This document shows positions 32,728 to 43,395 of a stretch of 64,000 nt of DNA, in pieces. The position numbers and the translations under genes were made by a program. The first letter of the stretch is position 1. Each line of letters opens with the position of its first letter. The DNA comes from Mesostigma viride. Lineage: Eukaryota; Streptophyta; Mesostigmatophyceae; Mesostigmatales; Mesostigmataceae. The notes under the pieces are model-generated. The model saw only the letters and a program-made list of their open reading frames with translations, had not been told where the DNA came from and searched no databases. Location: contig RPFO01000418.1 in NCBI GenBank assembly GCA_009746045.1, positions 1,429,582-1,493,581 of the forward strand, read 5' to 3'.

Positions 32728-34932
32728 CATGCTGTCGAACGTGTGCTCCGTGTAGCTGACTCCAACCGTGATCGTGGGGCTGAAGATCAAAAAGTCCAAG
32801 TCAGCCCACGCAGCATTCGCGCCAACCTCCAGATCCTCCTTGCTCGTCAGACTAGTGTAGAGACGCCCGTTCTTGCGCTTGTCGATGAAGGGTTTGAGTG
32901 CCTCATACGCCATGGCGGCCTCTTTTTTGCCAGACATTGGGCAGAAAATCCTCTCTCCGGCCTCTATCCTCCTCTCACACTCAGCGACAAAGCGGTCCAC
33001 GCAGACCTTTCGCCAGTTCTTCTCTGAGGTCACGTCCACCCATCGCAGAGTCCTGTTGGTAGGGCGCCTGAAGGTGTTGCAATCCACCTCCATAGTGTCC
33101 GCCGCGCGATAGGCCGCTATGAAATCGTAGACCTTTCGAGTAACAGTAGCGTCTAGCGCGATCACGACCTTGGACGTTTCGATGAGCCTGACGAATTTTC
33201 TCAACACCTCGCGACGGTTCTCCACGTAGCGCTGTGAAAGGGCGGTGAGGGTGTTGTAAATTTCGTCCAGGATGAGGAGGTCGAACGGTTGGTCCGTGAG
33301 GCGCAAGATGCTGTTCAGGACTATCAACACCCTGTCGTCAGAAATCATCCCCTTTGAGCCGCTGAGATAGTGACGAAAATTTGGGTCACTGTACAGGAGA
33401 TGGAACGCGTTGTCCTCCCATACGACTGTCCTCCCACCCTCGCCCAGAGATCTGTAATTGCGATCCTCCTCCTTGGACAAGCTGATGTTAGCCACGATAC
33501 AGCACACGCGAATATCTGGATCCTTCCTCACCGCCTCGTTGACGAGTTCACGAATCCTCTCAGATTTACCTGTCCCACAATTCGACTGAACAAGGATGGT
33601 GCTCTTGTGCGGGCCTCCAAAAAGCGCATCCCAGCTGAAAGGCCTGATTTTTTCGGACGAGTACTCGTTAGTGAACGGAACTTTCTCCGAGTCCGCGAGC
33701 TTCATCACGGGCGGGGAGATCTCGATGAATCGGTGCTGTGAGTCCTGGTGGCATCTGTACTGTACAGCGCCATTAGGGAGTAGCAGGTTATAAGGCCCGT
33801 TGTTGTCGTGTATCTTGAGGCAGATCCTGCATAACGGATCCACAGAGTCGACGGAGTACTTGACGAACGTTGCGACACCTCGCTCGGATTCTTTACAGGT
33901 TGTGCGCATATACTTGCATCCAGGCGAAAACCTTTTCATTGCTTCGATGGATGGCGAGATGTCCAGGCCCCGAGGTGGTGGGATAGTCTTCCCATACCCT
34001 CGAAACACTGTATGGCTCGTTTCGGATAGTTCCGCATCATCGACATGGGGGAGCCGGGTCAGTCCCTCTTCGTTGAAGACAGTCACCAAATATTCGCCGA
34101 CGTCGGAACTACCCCCTGGGACTGGACGGAGGTATGCGTCCTCACCGCTGTCTCCGCGCTTCTTCATCCCTATCATGCGAAAGGCCCGGTACCTCGAATA
34201 GATTGTTCTATCATAGCAAAACTTGATGTCGTGTTTAGGCGCCCAAACGCCAGTTGTTTTCTCCACAATCGGATTCCCGTTCGCGTGCATGTCCTCCCAA
34301 TCCTCTTTCGAGTGCTGGGACTTGACGAGTCTCTGGCACACCTCGGACTGATATCCTGAAGTCAAATCCATCGCGCACTGCATAAGGAACGACTGAAAAA
34401 GCTCTCCCATCTTAACACGATCCTCCATGGTCGGGATGTAGATCGTCGGCACCGTTACGTGAACAGACTGCTTGAAGATGCCGCTCCTGACGCGATGGCC
34501 AATAAGGACCCGCATATCTCGCTCTTCCTCGACATTTATCTCGTACACGTCGTTGAAGAACATGGATATGGCCGCTTTTGCGTACTTCTCCAGCTGGTAG
34601 TCGATGGGTTCTTCCGTTTCCCAGTCAAAATCGAAATATGGGACGACGCTCACGTCGGGGGATAGAATTTCTAGCAAATGCGGATCGCTTGTTGATAACT
34701 CCGCGTGGGTCTTGATCAAGTCCTCCCTGCACCCGAAAGCGGCATACATGTTCGTTTTTTTGTACGTGTTCAGCGCCATGATGTACTTCATCCCACGAGA
34801 GCGACCATACGCCTCCGAAGCGTCTTGGGGTTTTTCCTCTTCGTACGAGTACATCACCCCTGGCGTCCGAGCAAAGAAAGGCGTATCTTTCGACGCGAAC
34901 CACAGAGGAACAAATTCCGCGGCGGTCGACAT
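32728..34932 (-). CDS. PLV primase-helicase (AEP primase + SF2 origin-binding-type helicase), exon 1
   Basis: Start at ATG 34,932 (MSTAAEFVPLWFAS), 52 bp after the AATAAA-type box at 34,984-34,989. Residues ~90-200 hold primase landmarks: VVPYFDFDWE (catalytic Asp pair) and FKQSVHVTVP (the s-x-H motif of archaeo-eukaryotic primases). A Cys/His cluster follows (CRICLKIHD, YRCHQ). Then comes the helicase: Walker A VQSNCGTGKSERI, Walker B LLILDEIYN, FCPMSGKK and SPTITVGVSY. The exon ends AGCATG|GTCCGC (phase 0, 735 codons). If unspliced, the frame runs a further ~47 codons without the last motif. The missing part is at 24,784-26,019. Likely acts in viral DNA replication in the nucleus. Confidence 0.8.
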
Positions 34933-34983
34933 CTTAGAGGTTGTGTGAGCGCAAGAGTGTGGATTGTCGTGGGAGAGTCCGCC

Positions 34984-34996
34984 TTTATTCCCGTGG
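34984..34996 (-). promoter_or_regulatory. Promoter element of the primase-helicase gene
   Basis: CCCACGGGAATAAAGG on the - strand, 52 bp before ATG 34,932; a second CTCGTGGGAG lies just upstream. Confidence 0.5.
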
Positions 34997-35264
34997 GAGA
35001 TCTCCCACGAGGAATCGAATCGTGTCGGCTTGTCGGTTACGTCGTGTCGGGCGACCGTGTCGTCATGCAGGTTGAGGTTCGAGACCATTCTGGAAGGTTG
35101 TATACCGTATGTTCAGAAAAAAAAAAAGTTTCGATTAAAGAATAACCCCTCGAACCTCGACCCTCGATAAAAATGTTCCCATGGAACTTTTATATTCCCT
35201 GTATAATGCATGCAGTTTAGAATACCCTTTTCGACATTCATGAAAATTTCCCACGGGAAACTAT

Positions 35265-36527
35265 CTACCTTTTCCTCGGCCTCAGCCGACGTCCGCCAGT
35301 CTCGCCACCCTGCCTCTCGTAAACGGCTCCTGTCAGTACGTCATGGCCCATCATGTCGCCAGCCCATTTACGTTTCTTAAATGAAGCGCCCTTCAGGAAA
35401 CGAGTGATGTATGCTTGTCGCGTGGCGTCGATGCCTCCGTAAATCCGGTTGTAACGGGCGCTGTAGAGCTCGTGTTTGATCGGAATGCCAGGCTCTGATT
35501 CGAAAAGGAATTTCTGTCCAGCCTTAGCACGGGCATCCAACGCTTTGATGAGCTTTCCGTACTTCTTCGGGATGACGACGTCATAAACTGGCATGCTGTG
35601 CTGCGTTTTGAAATTCTGGATGTAGAATCTCCTCTCGCTCGGGATGTAGCCGTTCTCGTGCGGTCCTAGCTCAGCGACCGAGTCGACGATGCGCATCTGG
35701 TCGTGATTGTAACGCGTCGGTGGTAGATCTTCACCCGAGAGATAGATCAAGCCCATGAGCGCGGCGTCGGACGTGGGATCGGCTTCGTACTCTGCTTTGG
35801 CGATCTTCTGGAGCTGTTCGTACGTGTACCTCAGCGGCTTGTTCTCGGCACGGTCAAACCGTCTGTCCAGGTCACCAACCTTCAGCTCCCTGACGCGAGC
35901 AGTGTACGCGTCCGTAACGTGACTTGGGAGCCTCTTCTCGGGCGGCATCATTCGGTTCACGCCGTTGATGACCCCGAGGAGCTGCTTCTCATTCTCCCTC
36001 CAGGCGTCGTCCTTCGAGTGCTGGGTCTTGCGCTTGGGTTCTGATGTCTCGTGCACCACGCGAAGAACACGAGCTGTGTCGGCAAGGCAATCAACGGACT
36101 CGTACTGCGAGCACCCCAGTTTGTCGAGCAGGACCCGCATCCTGCCAATGTATCCCAAAGCGGTCTTGCGAGTCGCCCCGCGCTCCTTCGATGGCCTGCC
36201 ACGCTCGTGCTGCTCTGGTCGCGCTTCCGCTGCGGCGACGGCCTCGTCGAAGGTCCAGTACCGCCCTCCTCCAGCTCGCGCAGGCGATTCCTCGTGGTGC
36301 GGTGGCTCCGGCGAGGGTGGAGAGGTCGCCTGCAAGCCGATTTTTTCCGCACACTCGGGGTTATTTGCGATCCATCGATCACTGGGATTCCAGACGCCCT
36401 TCTTGACCTTGCTTTTCGCCGAGATGCAGTTCGTCTGGTCGCGGGCGATTGCTCGCCTCTTCGCCTGGGCCCGTCGCCATTGCTCGCGACGCTCCTCTAC
36501 GGTCACCGTCATCTGATGACTGAACAT
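35265..36527 (-). CDS. Tyrosine recombinase / integrase
   Basis: 420 residues from ATG 36,527, or MTVTVEERRE at 36,512. A TATAAAAAG box lies 26-45 bp upstream, inside the AT-hook frame. Catalytic region, C-terminal half: first Arg in DLPPTRYNHDQMRI, a lysine beta-hairpin (RFYIQNFKTQHSMPVY), ATRQAYITRFL (second Arg, with a Thr at the position often held by His), GHDVLTGAVYERQ (His and nucleophile Tyr). The N-terminal part has a Trp-rich basic start and a core-binding-like helix region. It should insert and excise the element. No damage seen. Typical of virophage- and PLV-type recombinases by pattern. Confidence 0.85.
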   Translation of the reverse strand: MFSHQMTVTVEERREQWRRAQAKRRAIARDQTNCISAKSKVKKGVWNPSDRWIANNPECAEKIGLQATSPPSPEPPHHEESPARAGGGRYWTFDEAVAAAEARPEQHERGRPSKERGATRKTALGYIGRMRVLLDKLGCSQYESVDCLADTARVLRVVHETSEPKRKTQHSKDDAWRENEKQLLGVINGVNRMMPPEKRLPSHVTDAYTARVRELKVGDLDRRFDRAENKPLRYTYEQLQKIAKAEYEADPTSDAALMGLIYLSGEDLPPTRYNHDQMRIVDSVAELGPHENGYIPSERRFYIQNFKTQHSMPVYDVVIPKKYGKLIKALDARAKAGQKFLFESEPGIPIKHELYSARYNRIYGGIDATRQAYITRFLKGASFKKRKWAGDMMGHDVLTGAVYERQGGETGGRRLRPRKR

Positions 36528-36873
36528 GAGACAATTTTTTGGCTCGAGGCTTTTTATACCCTACGGGGTGGATCCTTGGGCGCCCTCGAGGCCGTTTCGG
36601 TTCGTGTCGTTTTTCCGTTTTGGAGGGTGAGCGCCCACGTGGACGCCTGCGATCGCCCACCAAGGCGAGGATGGCCAATCGGATTTCGGGGCTCATGTCG
36701 TGACAGGTGGACGGAATCGTGTCGTGGTGGCCTGCTTCTTGAAGGATCCTGACGACACGTTCTAGAGTTTTCTGCCCCAGTCGAGAACCCGAACAATATC
36801 GGAGGAGTGCTTGGGTGTCCAACACGTACTCCTTCTCGGCGCCTGCGTATCGTTTGATGGACGGAATATCCAT
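36379..36873 (-). CDS. Small AT-hook protein overlapping the recombinase start
   Basis: 164 residues from ATG 36,873 (MDIPSIKRYAGAEKEYV). The N-terminal half is folded-looking (LDTQALLRYCSGSRLGQKTL); then KRPRGRPRIHP, a canonical AT-hook (R-G-R-P core), and a basic C-end. The last ~150 bp overlap the recombinase N-terminus in another frame, so the true end could be earlier or read through a frame change into the recombinase. A DNA-binding or packaging-accessory role is inferred. Confidence 0.55.
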   Translation of the reverse strand: MDIPSIKRYAGAEKEYVLDTQALLRYCSGSRLGQKTLERVVRILQEAGHHDTIPSTCHDMSPEIRLAILALVGDRRRPRGRSPSKTEKRHEPKRPRGRPRIHPVGYKKPRAKKLSHVQSSDDGDRRGASRAMATGPGEEASNRPRPDELHLGEKQGQEGRLESQ

Positions 36874-36895
36874 AGTATATCATGTTCAGAGAAAA

Positions 36896-37780
36896 TTATT
36901 TTATCGAGAGAAATGTATTGAAGTTTCGACGAAACATTTTTTTCGGGTCGCGCTGGTCGAAGTCGACAGCGAAGAAGTCGTGAGGATCGTCCTTGACGGC
37001 GTGGTCCCATAGCGCGAGAAACTCGTCCGGCGCCACAGCCCCCGCGCTCTCTTCCGCGATCTGTCGCGCGGCTCGATGGTCCTTCGTTCTGAACAGCGCA
37101 AGAAACGATATATTCGCTCGCACTGCTCGTGGTACGCCACCGCTTGTGTACGCCTGTGTCAGGAAAATCATGCTCGTGAGGAAGTGTCTGTGTTTGAACG
37201 CGAAAGCCGCAACAGCGTTTTTGCTAGAGCTCTGATAGAGGGCACTGCCTTGCATGTCGTCTATCAGAATGAGCGACGAAGGAGGACCGTGCTCGAACCT
37301 TGTCGCAGGTTTATCCCAGTTCATTGCATCAAGGCGTAGGTACATGGAGAGGTCCATGAGTTCTGCGTTTTTTTTCCCATCCACGTATTCGCGTTTGAAC
37401 GTTTCCCAGACCTTGAGATCGTCCTTGTACCTCTCGTATTCGTGGAGGTCAGACTTTATATGATCTATCATCCCATCGAATGCCAGGTTAGAGTAGACTT
37501 CCATCGTCATAGCTGGTTCCGGGAGCTCATTGTATTTTGGCTCCGTGTGGGCACTCCCTGAAATGAGGTACAGCTTGTCGAATGAGTTTTTAGCAAAGTA
37601 AGCCTTCGCCATGTTGACTGCCGATGTAGTTTTCCCAGACCGTCGAGCTCCGCAGAAGTTTGCGATGAAATGAAGACTCGGCATATTCGGTGGAGCAGGA
37701 CGCTGTGGGGCGTATCGTTGCTTGATGTCTTTGTTCTCAAGTGAATGAATTCGTCGCTCTTCGATGATAGCCATTATCAT
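36896..37780 (-). CDS. FtsK/HerA-type DNA-packaging ATPase
   Basis: 294 residues from 37,780 (MIMAIIEERRIHS; MAII at 37,774 is equally possible). Walker A at FCGARRSGKTTSAVN (~residues 42-56), Walker B LILIDDMQG, the Gln sensor MIFLTQAY, and a putative arginine finger in AVRANISFLALFR. Length is right for PLV/virophage/adenovirus-like packaging ATPases, which pump DNA into capsids. It lies 12 bp from the stop of the next upstream gene and ends 22 bp before the AT-hook gene, so these - strand genes are tightly packed. Confidence 0.9.
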   Translation of the reverse strand: MIMAIIEERRIHSLENKDIKQRYAPQRPAPPNMPSLHFIANFCGARRSGKTTSAVNMAKAYFAKNSFDKLYLISGSAHTEPKYNELPEPAMTMEVYSNLAFDGMIDHIKSDLHEYERYKDDLKVWETFKREYVDGKKNAELMDLSMYLRLDAMNWDKPATRFEHGPPSSLILIDDMQGSALYQSSSKNAVAAFAFKHRHFLTSMIFLTQAYTSGGVPRAVRANISFLALFRTKDHRAARQIAEESAGAVAPDEFLALWDHAVKDDPHDFFAVDFDQRDPKKMFRRNFNTFLSIK

Positions 37781-37792
37781 TCTGAAGACATT

Positions 37793-38320
37793 TTAATCGT
37801 CCAGACTAGCAAGGAGAGACGCGCGGATGGCGGCCATGCGCATCTCGTATGGCGTCATCGCGACAGGTGGCGGTGGTGGAGGTGGGAGCTGTCGGGTCTT
37901 GATCGGGGGTGGCGGAGAGTCCGGCTCTGTCTCCTTGGGCTTTCGACCCCGTCTTGGTTTTGGCGTGTCGGCGGGGGTTGAGGCGACTGAATCTTCAGCG
38001 AGAAGGCGTTCAATCCGCGATTTGTTGCGGGCTTCTTGCAGCTCGAGTTCGACTAGCCTTTGCCGCTGAATCTCCAATTCCTTTGCAAGGACCTTTCGTT
38101 TCGTTATCTCTGCCTCCTTTTCCTCGTTTCGTCTCTTCTCCCTCTCGGCTTTTGCGCGTTGCTGGTAAACCCTCATTTTGTCGCGAAGGGCTTTTTTCTG
38201 TTCATCATTCAGCGGTTGTCCCTTTCGAATTGTCTTGACCAGGTCAACCTGCTCTTCCCGCGTCTCGGCGAAGGTTTCGTCTTGGTAGCTCGTTGGGGTC
38301 TCTGAAGCCTCAGAGGCCAT
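37793..38320 (-). CDS. Coiled-coil protein with AT-hook-like motif and poly-Pro
   Basis: 175 residues from ATG 38,320. A long charged coiled coil (about residues 30-105, KALRDKMRVYQQRAKAEREK), KPRRGRKPKE (AT-hook-like), SPPPP and PPPPPPP, then a short helix (PYEMRMAAIRASLLASL). A very similar PYEMRLKAVYEL end motif occurs in helicase exon 2. No function assigned. The start is only 24 bp from the divergent gene at 38,345; the shared gap holds TATATTCT and AATAAAT. Confidence 0.7.
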   Translation of the reverse strand: MASEASETPTSYQDETFAETREEQVDLVKTIRKGQPLNDEQKKALRDKMRVYQQRAKAEREKRRNEEKEAEITKRKVLAKELEIQRQRLVELELQEARNKSRIERLLAEDSVASTPADTPKPRRGRKPKETEPDSPPPPIKTRQLPPPPPPPVAMTPYEMRMAAIRASLLASLDD

Positions 38321-38344
38321 GTTTATATTCTAGGTAGATAATAA

Positions 38345-41300
38345 ATGGTCGTTCTAACAACATTGAGCAGACCGACCAATCTCGCCACCGGGTTAACGCT
38401 CGACCCTGAAATGGAGGAGCGTGTTTCTAACATCGAAACAGACATAGATGGGCTTCAAGCTAGCGTTACGTTACTTCTTGGCACTTCACATCCATTCGAT
38501 GAGTCACTCGTTGTCGACGGATTCAAAATTTTCTACCCGAGCCAGCCGACAAATGTGCGACTCGGAGACAATTACGACGACGAGACCGCAAGCGACCCAT
38601 CGGAACTTGCTTACAGTCTCGTCGTGAATGGGTATTCCTATTTTAAATCAGGGACTACTTTAGTCGACGATCTCACTCTAAATGAACCTTACCTTACGGC
38701 GAAAGTGGGAGCAACCCAGTACCACGTCTTCGACTTTAGCCCTGATACGTTGCTAGACCCTGGTGGCAGAGTCCTGACCCGCGCGCAATTGGACTACCTT
38801 TTTGACCAACACGGGGTAGGCAAAACGTCGATAGCTAACTTGAACGGGGATTTCGTCCTCCATCTCGAAGACGGGACGACCGTGTCGCACCAAAACGCGT
38901 TCAACGTCATCAATGACCAGGATGTGCGAGTCCAGCTGCCCTACAACGTTACGAATGGCGACGCGAGTGGAATCTGTAAGTTTACCTATCGCGACTACCA
39001 CACGACCCAGGCGCGCACGGGGGAGAGCGTTGTGGACGGAGAGGTAGGATATCCATACTTTTCCGACTCTTTCTATGGTCTCGGCGGATCTCGATTTAAC
39101 GGCCTCCCTCTCCGCGTGGAGTTGTTGTCTTTCGCCACGATTCGCGACGACAACCGCCGCCTTCCACTAACTGGGAGATCCTTCACCATCACGCGTACAT
39201 ACTCGCCACTGACGGACTGGCGAATGGGTCCGATTGACCCTGTGAACGCACTCTACTGGAGCACCAATCCAACCACCGCTAATTGGGAGGTCGTAGAGGG
39301 AACGACCCTCAAACAGGGCATAAAGATGACGACCCCCTTCGCATACCAACGCAAACTCCCCATCAGGTGGTACATGAATTCCACCCAGCTCACGCCGACC
39401 ACTCCGACCATCGGCGGAGTCTCCCTCTCGCAAAACGGGGGACTGCGCGGGGAAGACGCCGTAATCACCGCGCCAGTCGCGGCAGATAGTAACAAGTATA
39501 TGAACTACGAGATAGACGTCTACAACGACTCGACCCTCACCTCCTACACCACCCACAAAGGAGGGGTGATGGTATGCGTTTCAAAAATGAGCCAACTGCA
39601 CTCCGGCATCCGGACACCAAGTTCCTACATTTCATATCTAAATCCTGTAAAAATCGCGATCAACGGCGTCTACGCAGACCATGATGTGGGGTGGGGAAAG
39701 TCGTTGCCTCCTCTCACCGGTTTTCATCTGTTGGCGAACGGAGTATCTCAAGGGGCCTTGGATGGGACGTTGAAGACAACGACGTTTCAAAATCCATCCG
39801 AAGGCGATGATGTAGAACTCAGATACAGGATCGTAACCGTAAAGGACTCGCCAAACCTGTCAGGAGAGACCGTGGAGATAGACGGCCCCGCTACGACGCT
39901 CCATTCTCTAGAATCATTCTCGCGCCACTCCGTGACCACGCTGCAAGCAGAAGCTTCGAAATACTACTTTGAAGGGTCTCCCGAAAAATTCTTTTTTGTA
40001 AAAACAGCCACTCCGGCACCAAGCAAATGTGTTGTTTTTTCAGAGCAGCTCATAGACGGCCCATTTCTATTGTGTTTTCGGCTATATTTGGGCAGCAACG
40101 ATGCTTTTTCGTTTGCAGAAAATACTATGTCTTTGACGAATAAATATCACCCGGCCACGACAGATGCCCATCAGAATTGGAGAAATGCGGCTACGACGCA
40201 TTGGGGTATGCTGGGTATCAATCTGCACCATAGTGACTATGCACTCGATCTGTTTGACAATCTGAAGTCGAAGGTTCGATACACGTTAAACTCATCATGG
40301 AGACAACAAAACAACTACTGGGTGGCATTTCGAAGAAAATCGGATGGGAAGTGAGCGTTATATATCAAAACAACTCCTCAAAACTGAATGAAATGACCAA
40401 AATCTCAAACTCGTCCGGTATATTTACAGCCACCCCTACAGACATTATTGACCCGTACATTCCGATGCCCCTCCGACCAATTTTCCACTTGAGCGGAGAG
40501 TACCACGGCGCGTATGTCTGGCCAATCAAAGATGACCTACAAGACATAGAGTTCGACTCCCTAAAAACCAACAATCCTTCCGGAGCGTACACGGCCGTTG
40601 GAGACGTGTTGGAGCTGCGTCACAGGTCCACCTCGTCGAGGAATTGTAGCATTTTTGGCAAATATAGCGTCACAAAACCCGTACCTGGTGTGGCGGATAC
40701 TTGGTTCAAGGAGCTAACACTCACAAATGAGAGTGTCATACGTACGGTTGTTAAGTGTCCAGATGTTCAATACGGCGTGCAAATGAACCAATATACTGCC
40801 AAAATATATGGGATTCTACCAGCTCGTCAGTCGGTGAGGAAGTTTTATGTAAGACTTGGATTTTCAAACACCAAGTTGAGCAATGATCCGTTGCTTATCA
40901 ACGTAGTCGTTGGAGAAGCGTGGACTGGCGGTTTTTCTACAACCACAATTTCAAAATCCTCGTCGTACGTTGACATAACCTGTGATCGTGTTTCACTGGT
41001 TGATCCTCCAGTTACTGGTATGATCCATTTGGCGACCGTGACGTTCCAGGTATTAGATCCAACAGTATCTGGCCCGAGCCCGCTTTTATTTGCTTCTAGC
41101 CTAAGCTACTATTATGGTTCAAGCCTGTCGTCAATTGGCGGCAATCACGGGATGGACGTGGCCCTGTATGAAGATGTCCGAGAAACTAGGCGTATATCGC
41201 ACACGATTTTGGAAGCAGACTCTGCGGTCGGTTTGAGGCAGCCCATATACGACTACCCGCTTCCGCAATTTTGGCATGGCGCCCCCGTGGCTGTGATGTC

Positions 41301-41490
41301 TTTCCACGACCCGGCCACGCAATCGGAACTAACTCTTCCGACCGCGTTGACCAATATCCTTGTCAGGTTAACATTTGATAACAACCCACCAACGATTCTT
41401 GACATATCAAACCCATATCGCTTAACTCGTCGTCTGTCCCAACTCAGTCCTCACAGGAGGACTGAGTTGACAATTTTCAACCGCGTGTAG
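38345..41490 (+). CDS. Large fibre- or spike-like structural protein, split by one frameshift
   Basis: Two frames, 38,345-40,354 (669 residues) and 40,297-41,490, fit as one ~1,048-residue protein. The first ends RRKSDGK-stop, and adding one G in GATGGGAAG (40,347-40,352) gives a frame continuing VSVIYQNNSSKLNEMTK. The N-terminus has a short coiled coil (MEERVSNIETDIDGLQASVT), as trimeric fibres often do. The rest is beta-rich, Thr/Ser/Asn-rich, with aromatic strands, without a domain I can name. Its place at the head of the + strand structural block supports a virion surface role. A hairpin with stem AACTCAGTCCTC lies in its last codons. Confidence 0.6.
41441..41468. repeat. Hairpin AACTCAGTCCTC...GAGGACTGAGTT
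   Basis: Near-perfect 12-bp stem with a short loop over the last codons of the gene ending at 41,490. The same stem sequence forms a perfect palindrome at 43,095-43,119, and a weaker relative lies at about 41,790-41,808. Could mark mRNA 3' ends, as hairpins do in some large DNA viruses, or borders of an inserted segment. Confidence 0.75.
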
Positions 41491-43080
41491 CGACTAGGTG
41501 GGGGGTCCATCCCAAATGTTTTGATGTGGATCGGGGGTGTACTAGATGTCATTTTGTTGGCAAAAATACTGCATATGTGAAAACTTGACCCGAACACCTG
41601 AAAATTACACGGACGATGGGCACCCCTCGCGAATTTGCATTTTTCGGGATAAGAACGAGTGGGAAAAATTCAATCAAATCCTCGTGCATGAAGAAAAAAT
41701 ATAGGCATGTAAACAATATAGTTCTTGAAACGTGGAAAAAAACTGGGCTCGATTTGGCCACTGCAACTGCCTGAAACAATTAAAAAACTCTCAGTCCTCA
41801 GGAGAGGAATGGGGCTTTTGCTAACTTTGCTAGCATGTAAGTGCGGTCATACTACACACCACCGTGGCCACCAACCATCCCAATCAACTCATTTCCCTTC
41901 AAGCATTACAGGACAACACACTTGCATCATCATACTTCAGGTATATCATACCTTATCATGTAGTGAGAGCCTATGCATGCATGTAGGGAATGGGCTTGGA
42001 TACCCTACCAACAAAGGGTTATGTTATAAGTGTCAACCACCAATATAATGGGTAGGTTAAGCATATTTCCATTGTTTCTAACAACAATAGATATGGCTAT
42101 AACTGTTTTGCCTTGCCATGATGTGGCCAACATAGTTGCTGGCACATGATGGCAGTGGTTTGTCACCAAGACTTTTCACTCACCCGTAAAAGCTTGAATG
42201 CACCCTTGACGCGGCCCGTGGCCTCAAAATCATGCAGTATGAACGTAGCAAAAGAATAACTAACATCTATGAAGGTGTTTAAACCTGCACAGCTCCTAAA
42301 ACCCTGCACAACTACACTGGGTCAAGGCAAATGCCTGATAACATCATCTGAAAAGGGGGTTTTAGAGAGGGCAGGCAACGGTCAAGAAAGAGCATCAAGA
42401 CTTGAACCTGACAACGCCTCGCAAGCTTCAACTCATGTACGAACATCAAGAAACGAAGAGGCAACGATTATCCGGCTTTACCTGGCACGGCTAGCGTTAC
42501 CTTGGCCCAGGCGGTGCCCGCAAAAGTGGCACTTTGCGGCACATAGACCATGACGTGACAGAATGGTCGAAATACTCAAATCTATACTGTCACTCAATTT
42601 ATTCTAATACAATGCATGTTAAAATGTAGAAAGAAACCTATCAGCCATTGAAATTGCGCCGGAAAGCAAGCGCAGTCATCAATTCCGTCGACCTGCCTTA
42701 TCGCAGTTTTTTCCAGCAAGAACAGTGCCGACACCGGGTAAATCGCATCCCCGCGAGCTAAAAATGTATTTTTATCATCTTTAGGGCATGTTAAATCTAT
42801 TTCCTGAGTTTGGACAGCTAACTCGTCCGCAAACGTAAACTGCATGCATGGGCGCGAGCCGCCATGGCTAGGTCGTGCATTTCCGGAACTCGCGTTTCAC
42901 GTGGAAAAGTACCCTTACCACCTGTACTTTGACCGTACATTTAGCCGCTCATACCAAATCAAAAAAAATCCCAAAAATATGTCCAAGAAAGATCTTTTCA
43001 CGTAGTATTTGAATAAATTTTGAGAGAATTTTTTTGTCAAACATTCTGACCGGGGCGAATTTTCTACGAAACCCAAAAAC
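41491..43080. other. 1.6-kb non-coding stretch inside the structural block
   Basis: More AT-rich than its surroundings and unlike the gene-dense virus. No supported gene. A 83-codon - strand frame (42,845-42,594, MQFTFADELAVQ) is open but has no recognisable feature. It is bounded on both sides by the GAGGACTGAGTT hairpins. Possibly an inserted or degenerate segment. Confidence 0.5.
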
Positions 43081-43084
43081 TCGG

Positions 43085-43130
43085 TCCTCTAGAGAGGACT
43101 GAGTTCAACTCAGTCCTCCGTAGAGGACCA
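43085..43130. repeat. Palindrome cluster with stem GAGGACTGAGTT
   Basis: GAGGACTGAGTT followed at once by CAACTCAGTCCTC, preceded by an overlapping CTCGGTCCTCTAGAGAGGAC and followed by CCGTAGAGGACC: three inverted partners in about 45 bp. Confidence 0.85.
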
Positions 43131-43372
43131 GGGACAGACGACGAGTTAACGGCTAGCGGCCTGTCCGTCTGGCCGGTAAACGTTATAATTGGCAGCAACT
43201 GGAATGTTGTTTCAGGATACGAGGAGGATGACGGGGTGTTTGAAATCGCATTGCGGATTCCTCGCATCACCACTGACACGTCAACAAACATAGCGTTGTC
43301 TACCGCGTTTTGCAAGTCGCGCGCTGGAAAAATGGCCGTGTCGACTAACAAGACCCTCACTTGGACGTTATA
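43107..43372 (+). pseudogene. C-terminal fragment of a beta-rich virion-like protein
   Basis: An open + strand frame without an ATG start begins within the palindrome (NSVLRRGPGTDDELTASG), continues VWPVNVIIGSNWNVVSGYEE and ends SRAGKMAVSTNKTLTWTL-stop. It looks like the end of a structural protein whose beginning is missing or displaced by the 41.5-43.1 kb segment. Frame does not join the gene ending at 41,490 directly. Confidence 0.4.
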
Positions 43373-43395
43373 AAAATCTATGATTATATGCAGAA

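Noticed and set aside
26012-32731. The helicase split as a transposon insertion with a 2-bp duplication
   Set aside because: A GT direct repeat at the borders is possible, but no inverted ends are seen and a GT-AG intron in phase explains it more simply; kept as an alternative.
42594-42845. 83-codon - strand frame MQFTFADELAVQ
   Set aside because: No motif, promoter or neighbour support in an otherwise gene-free stretch; mentioned only within that region.
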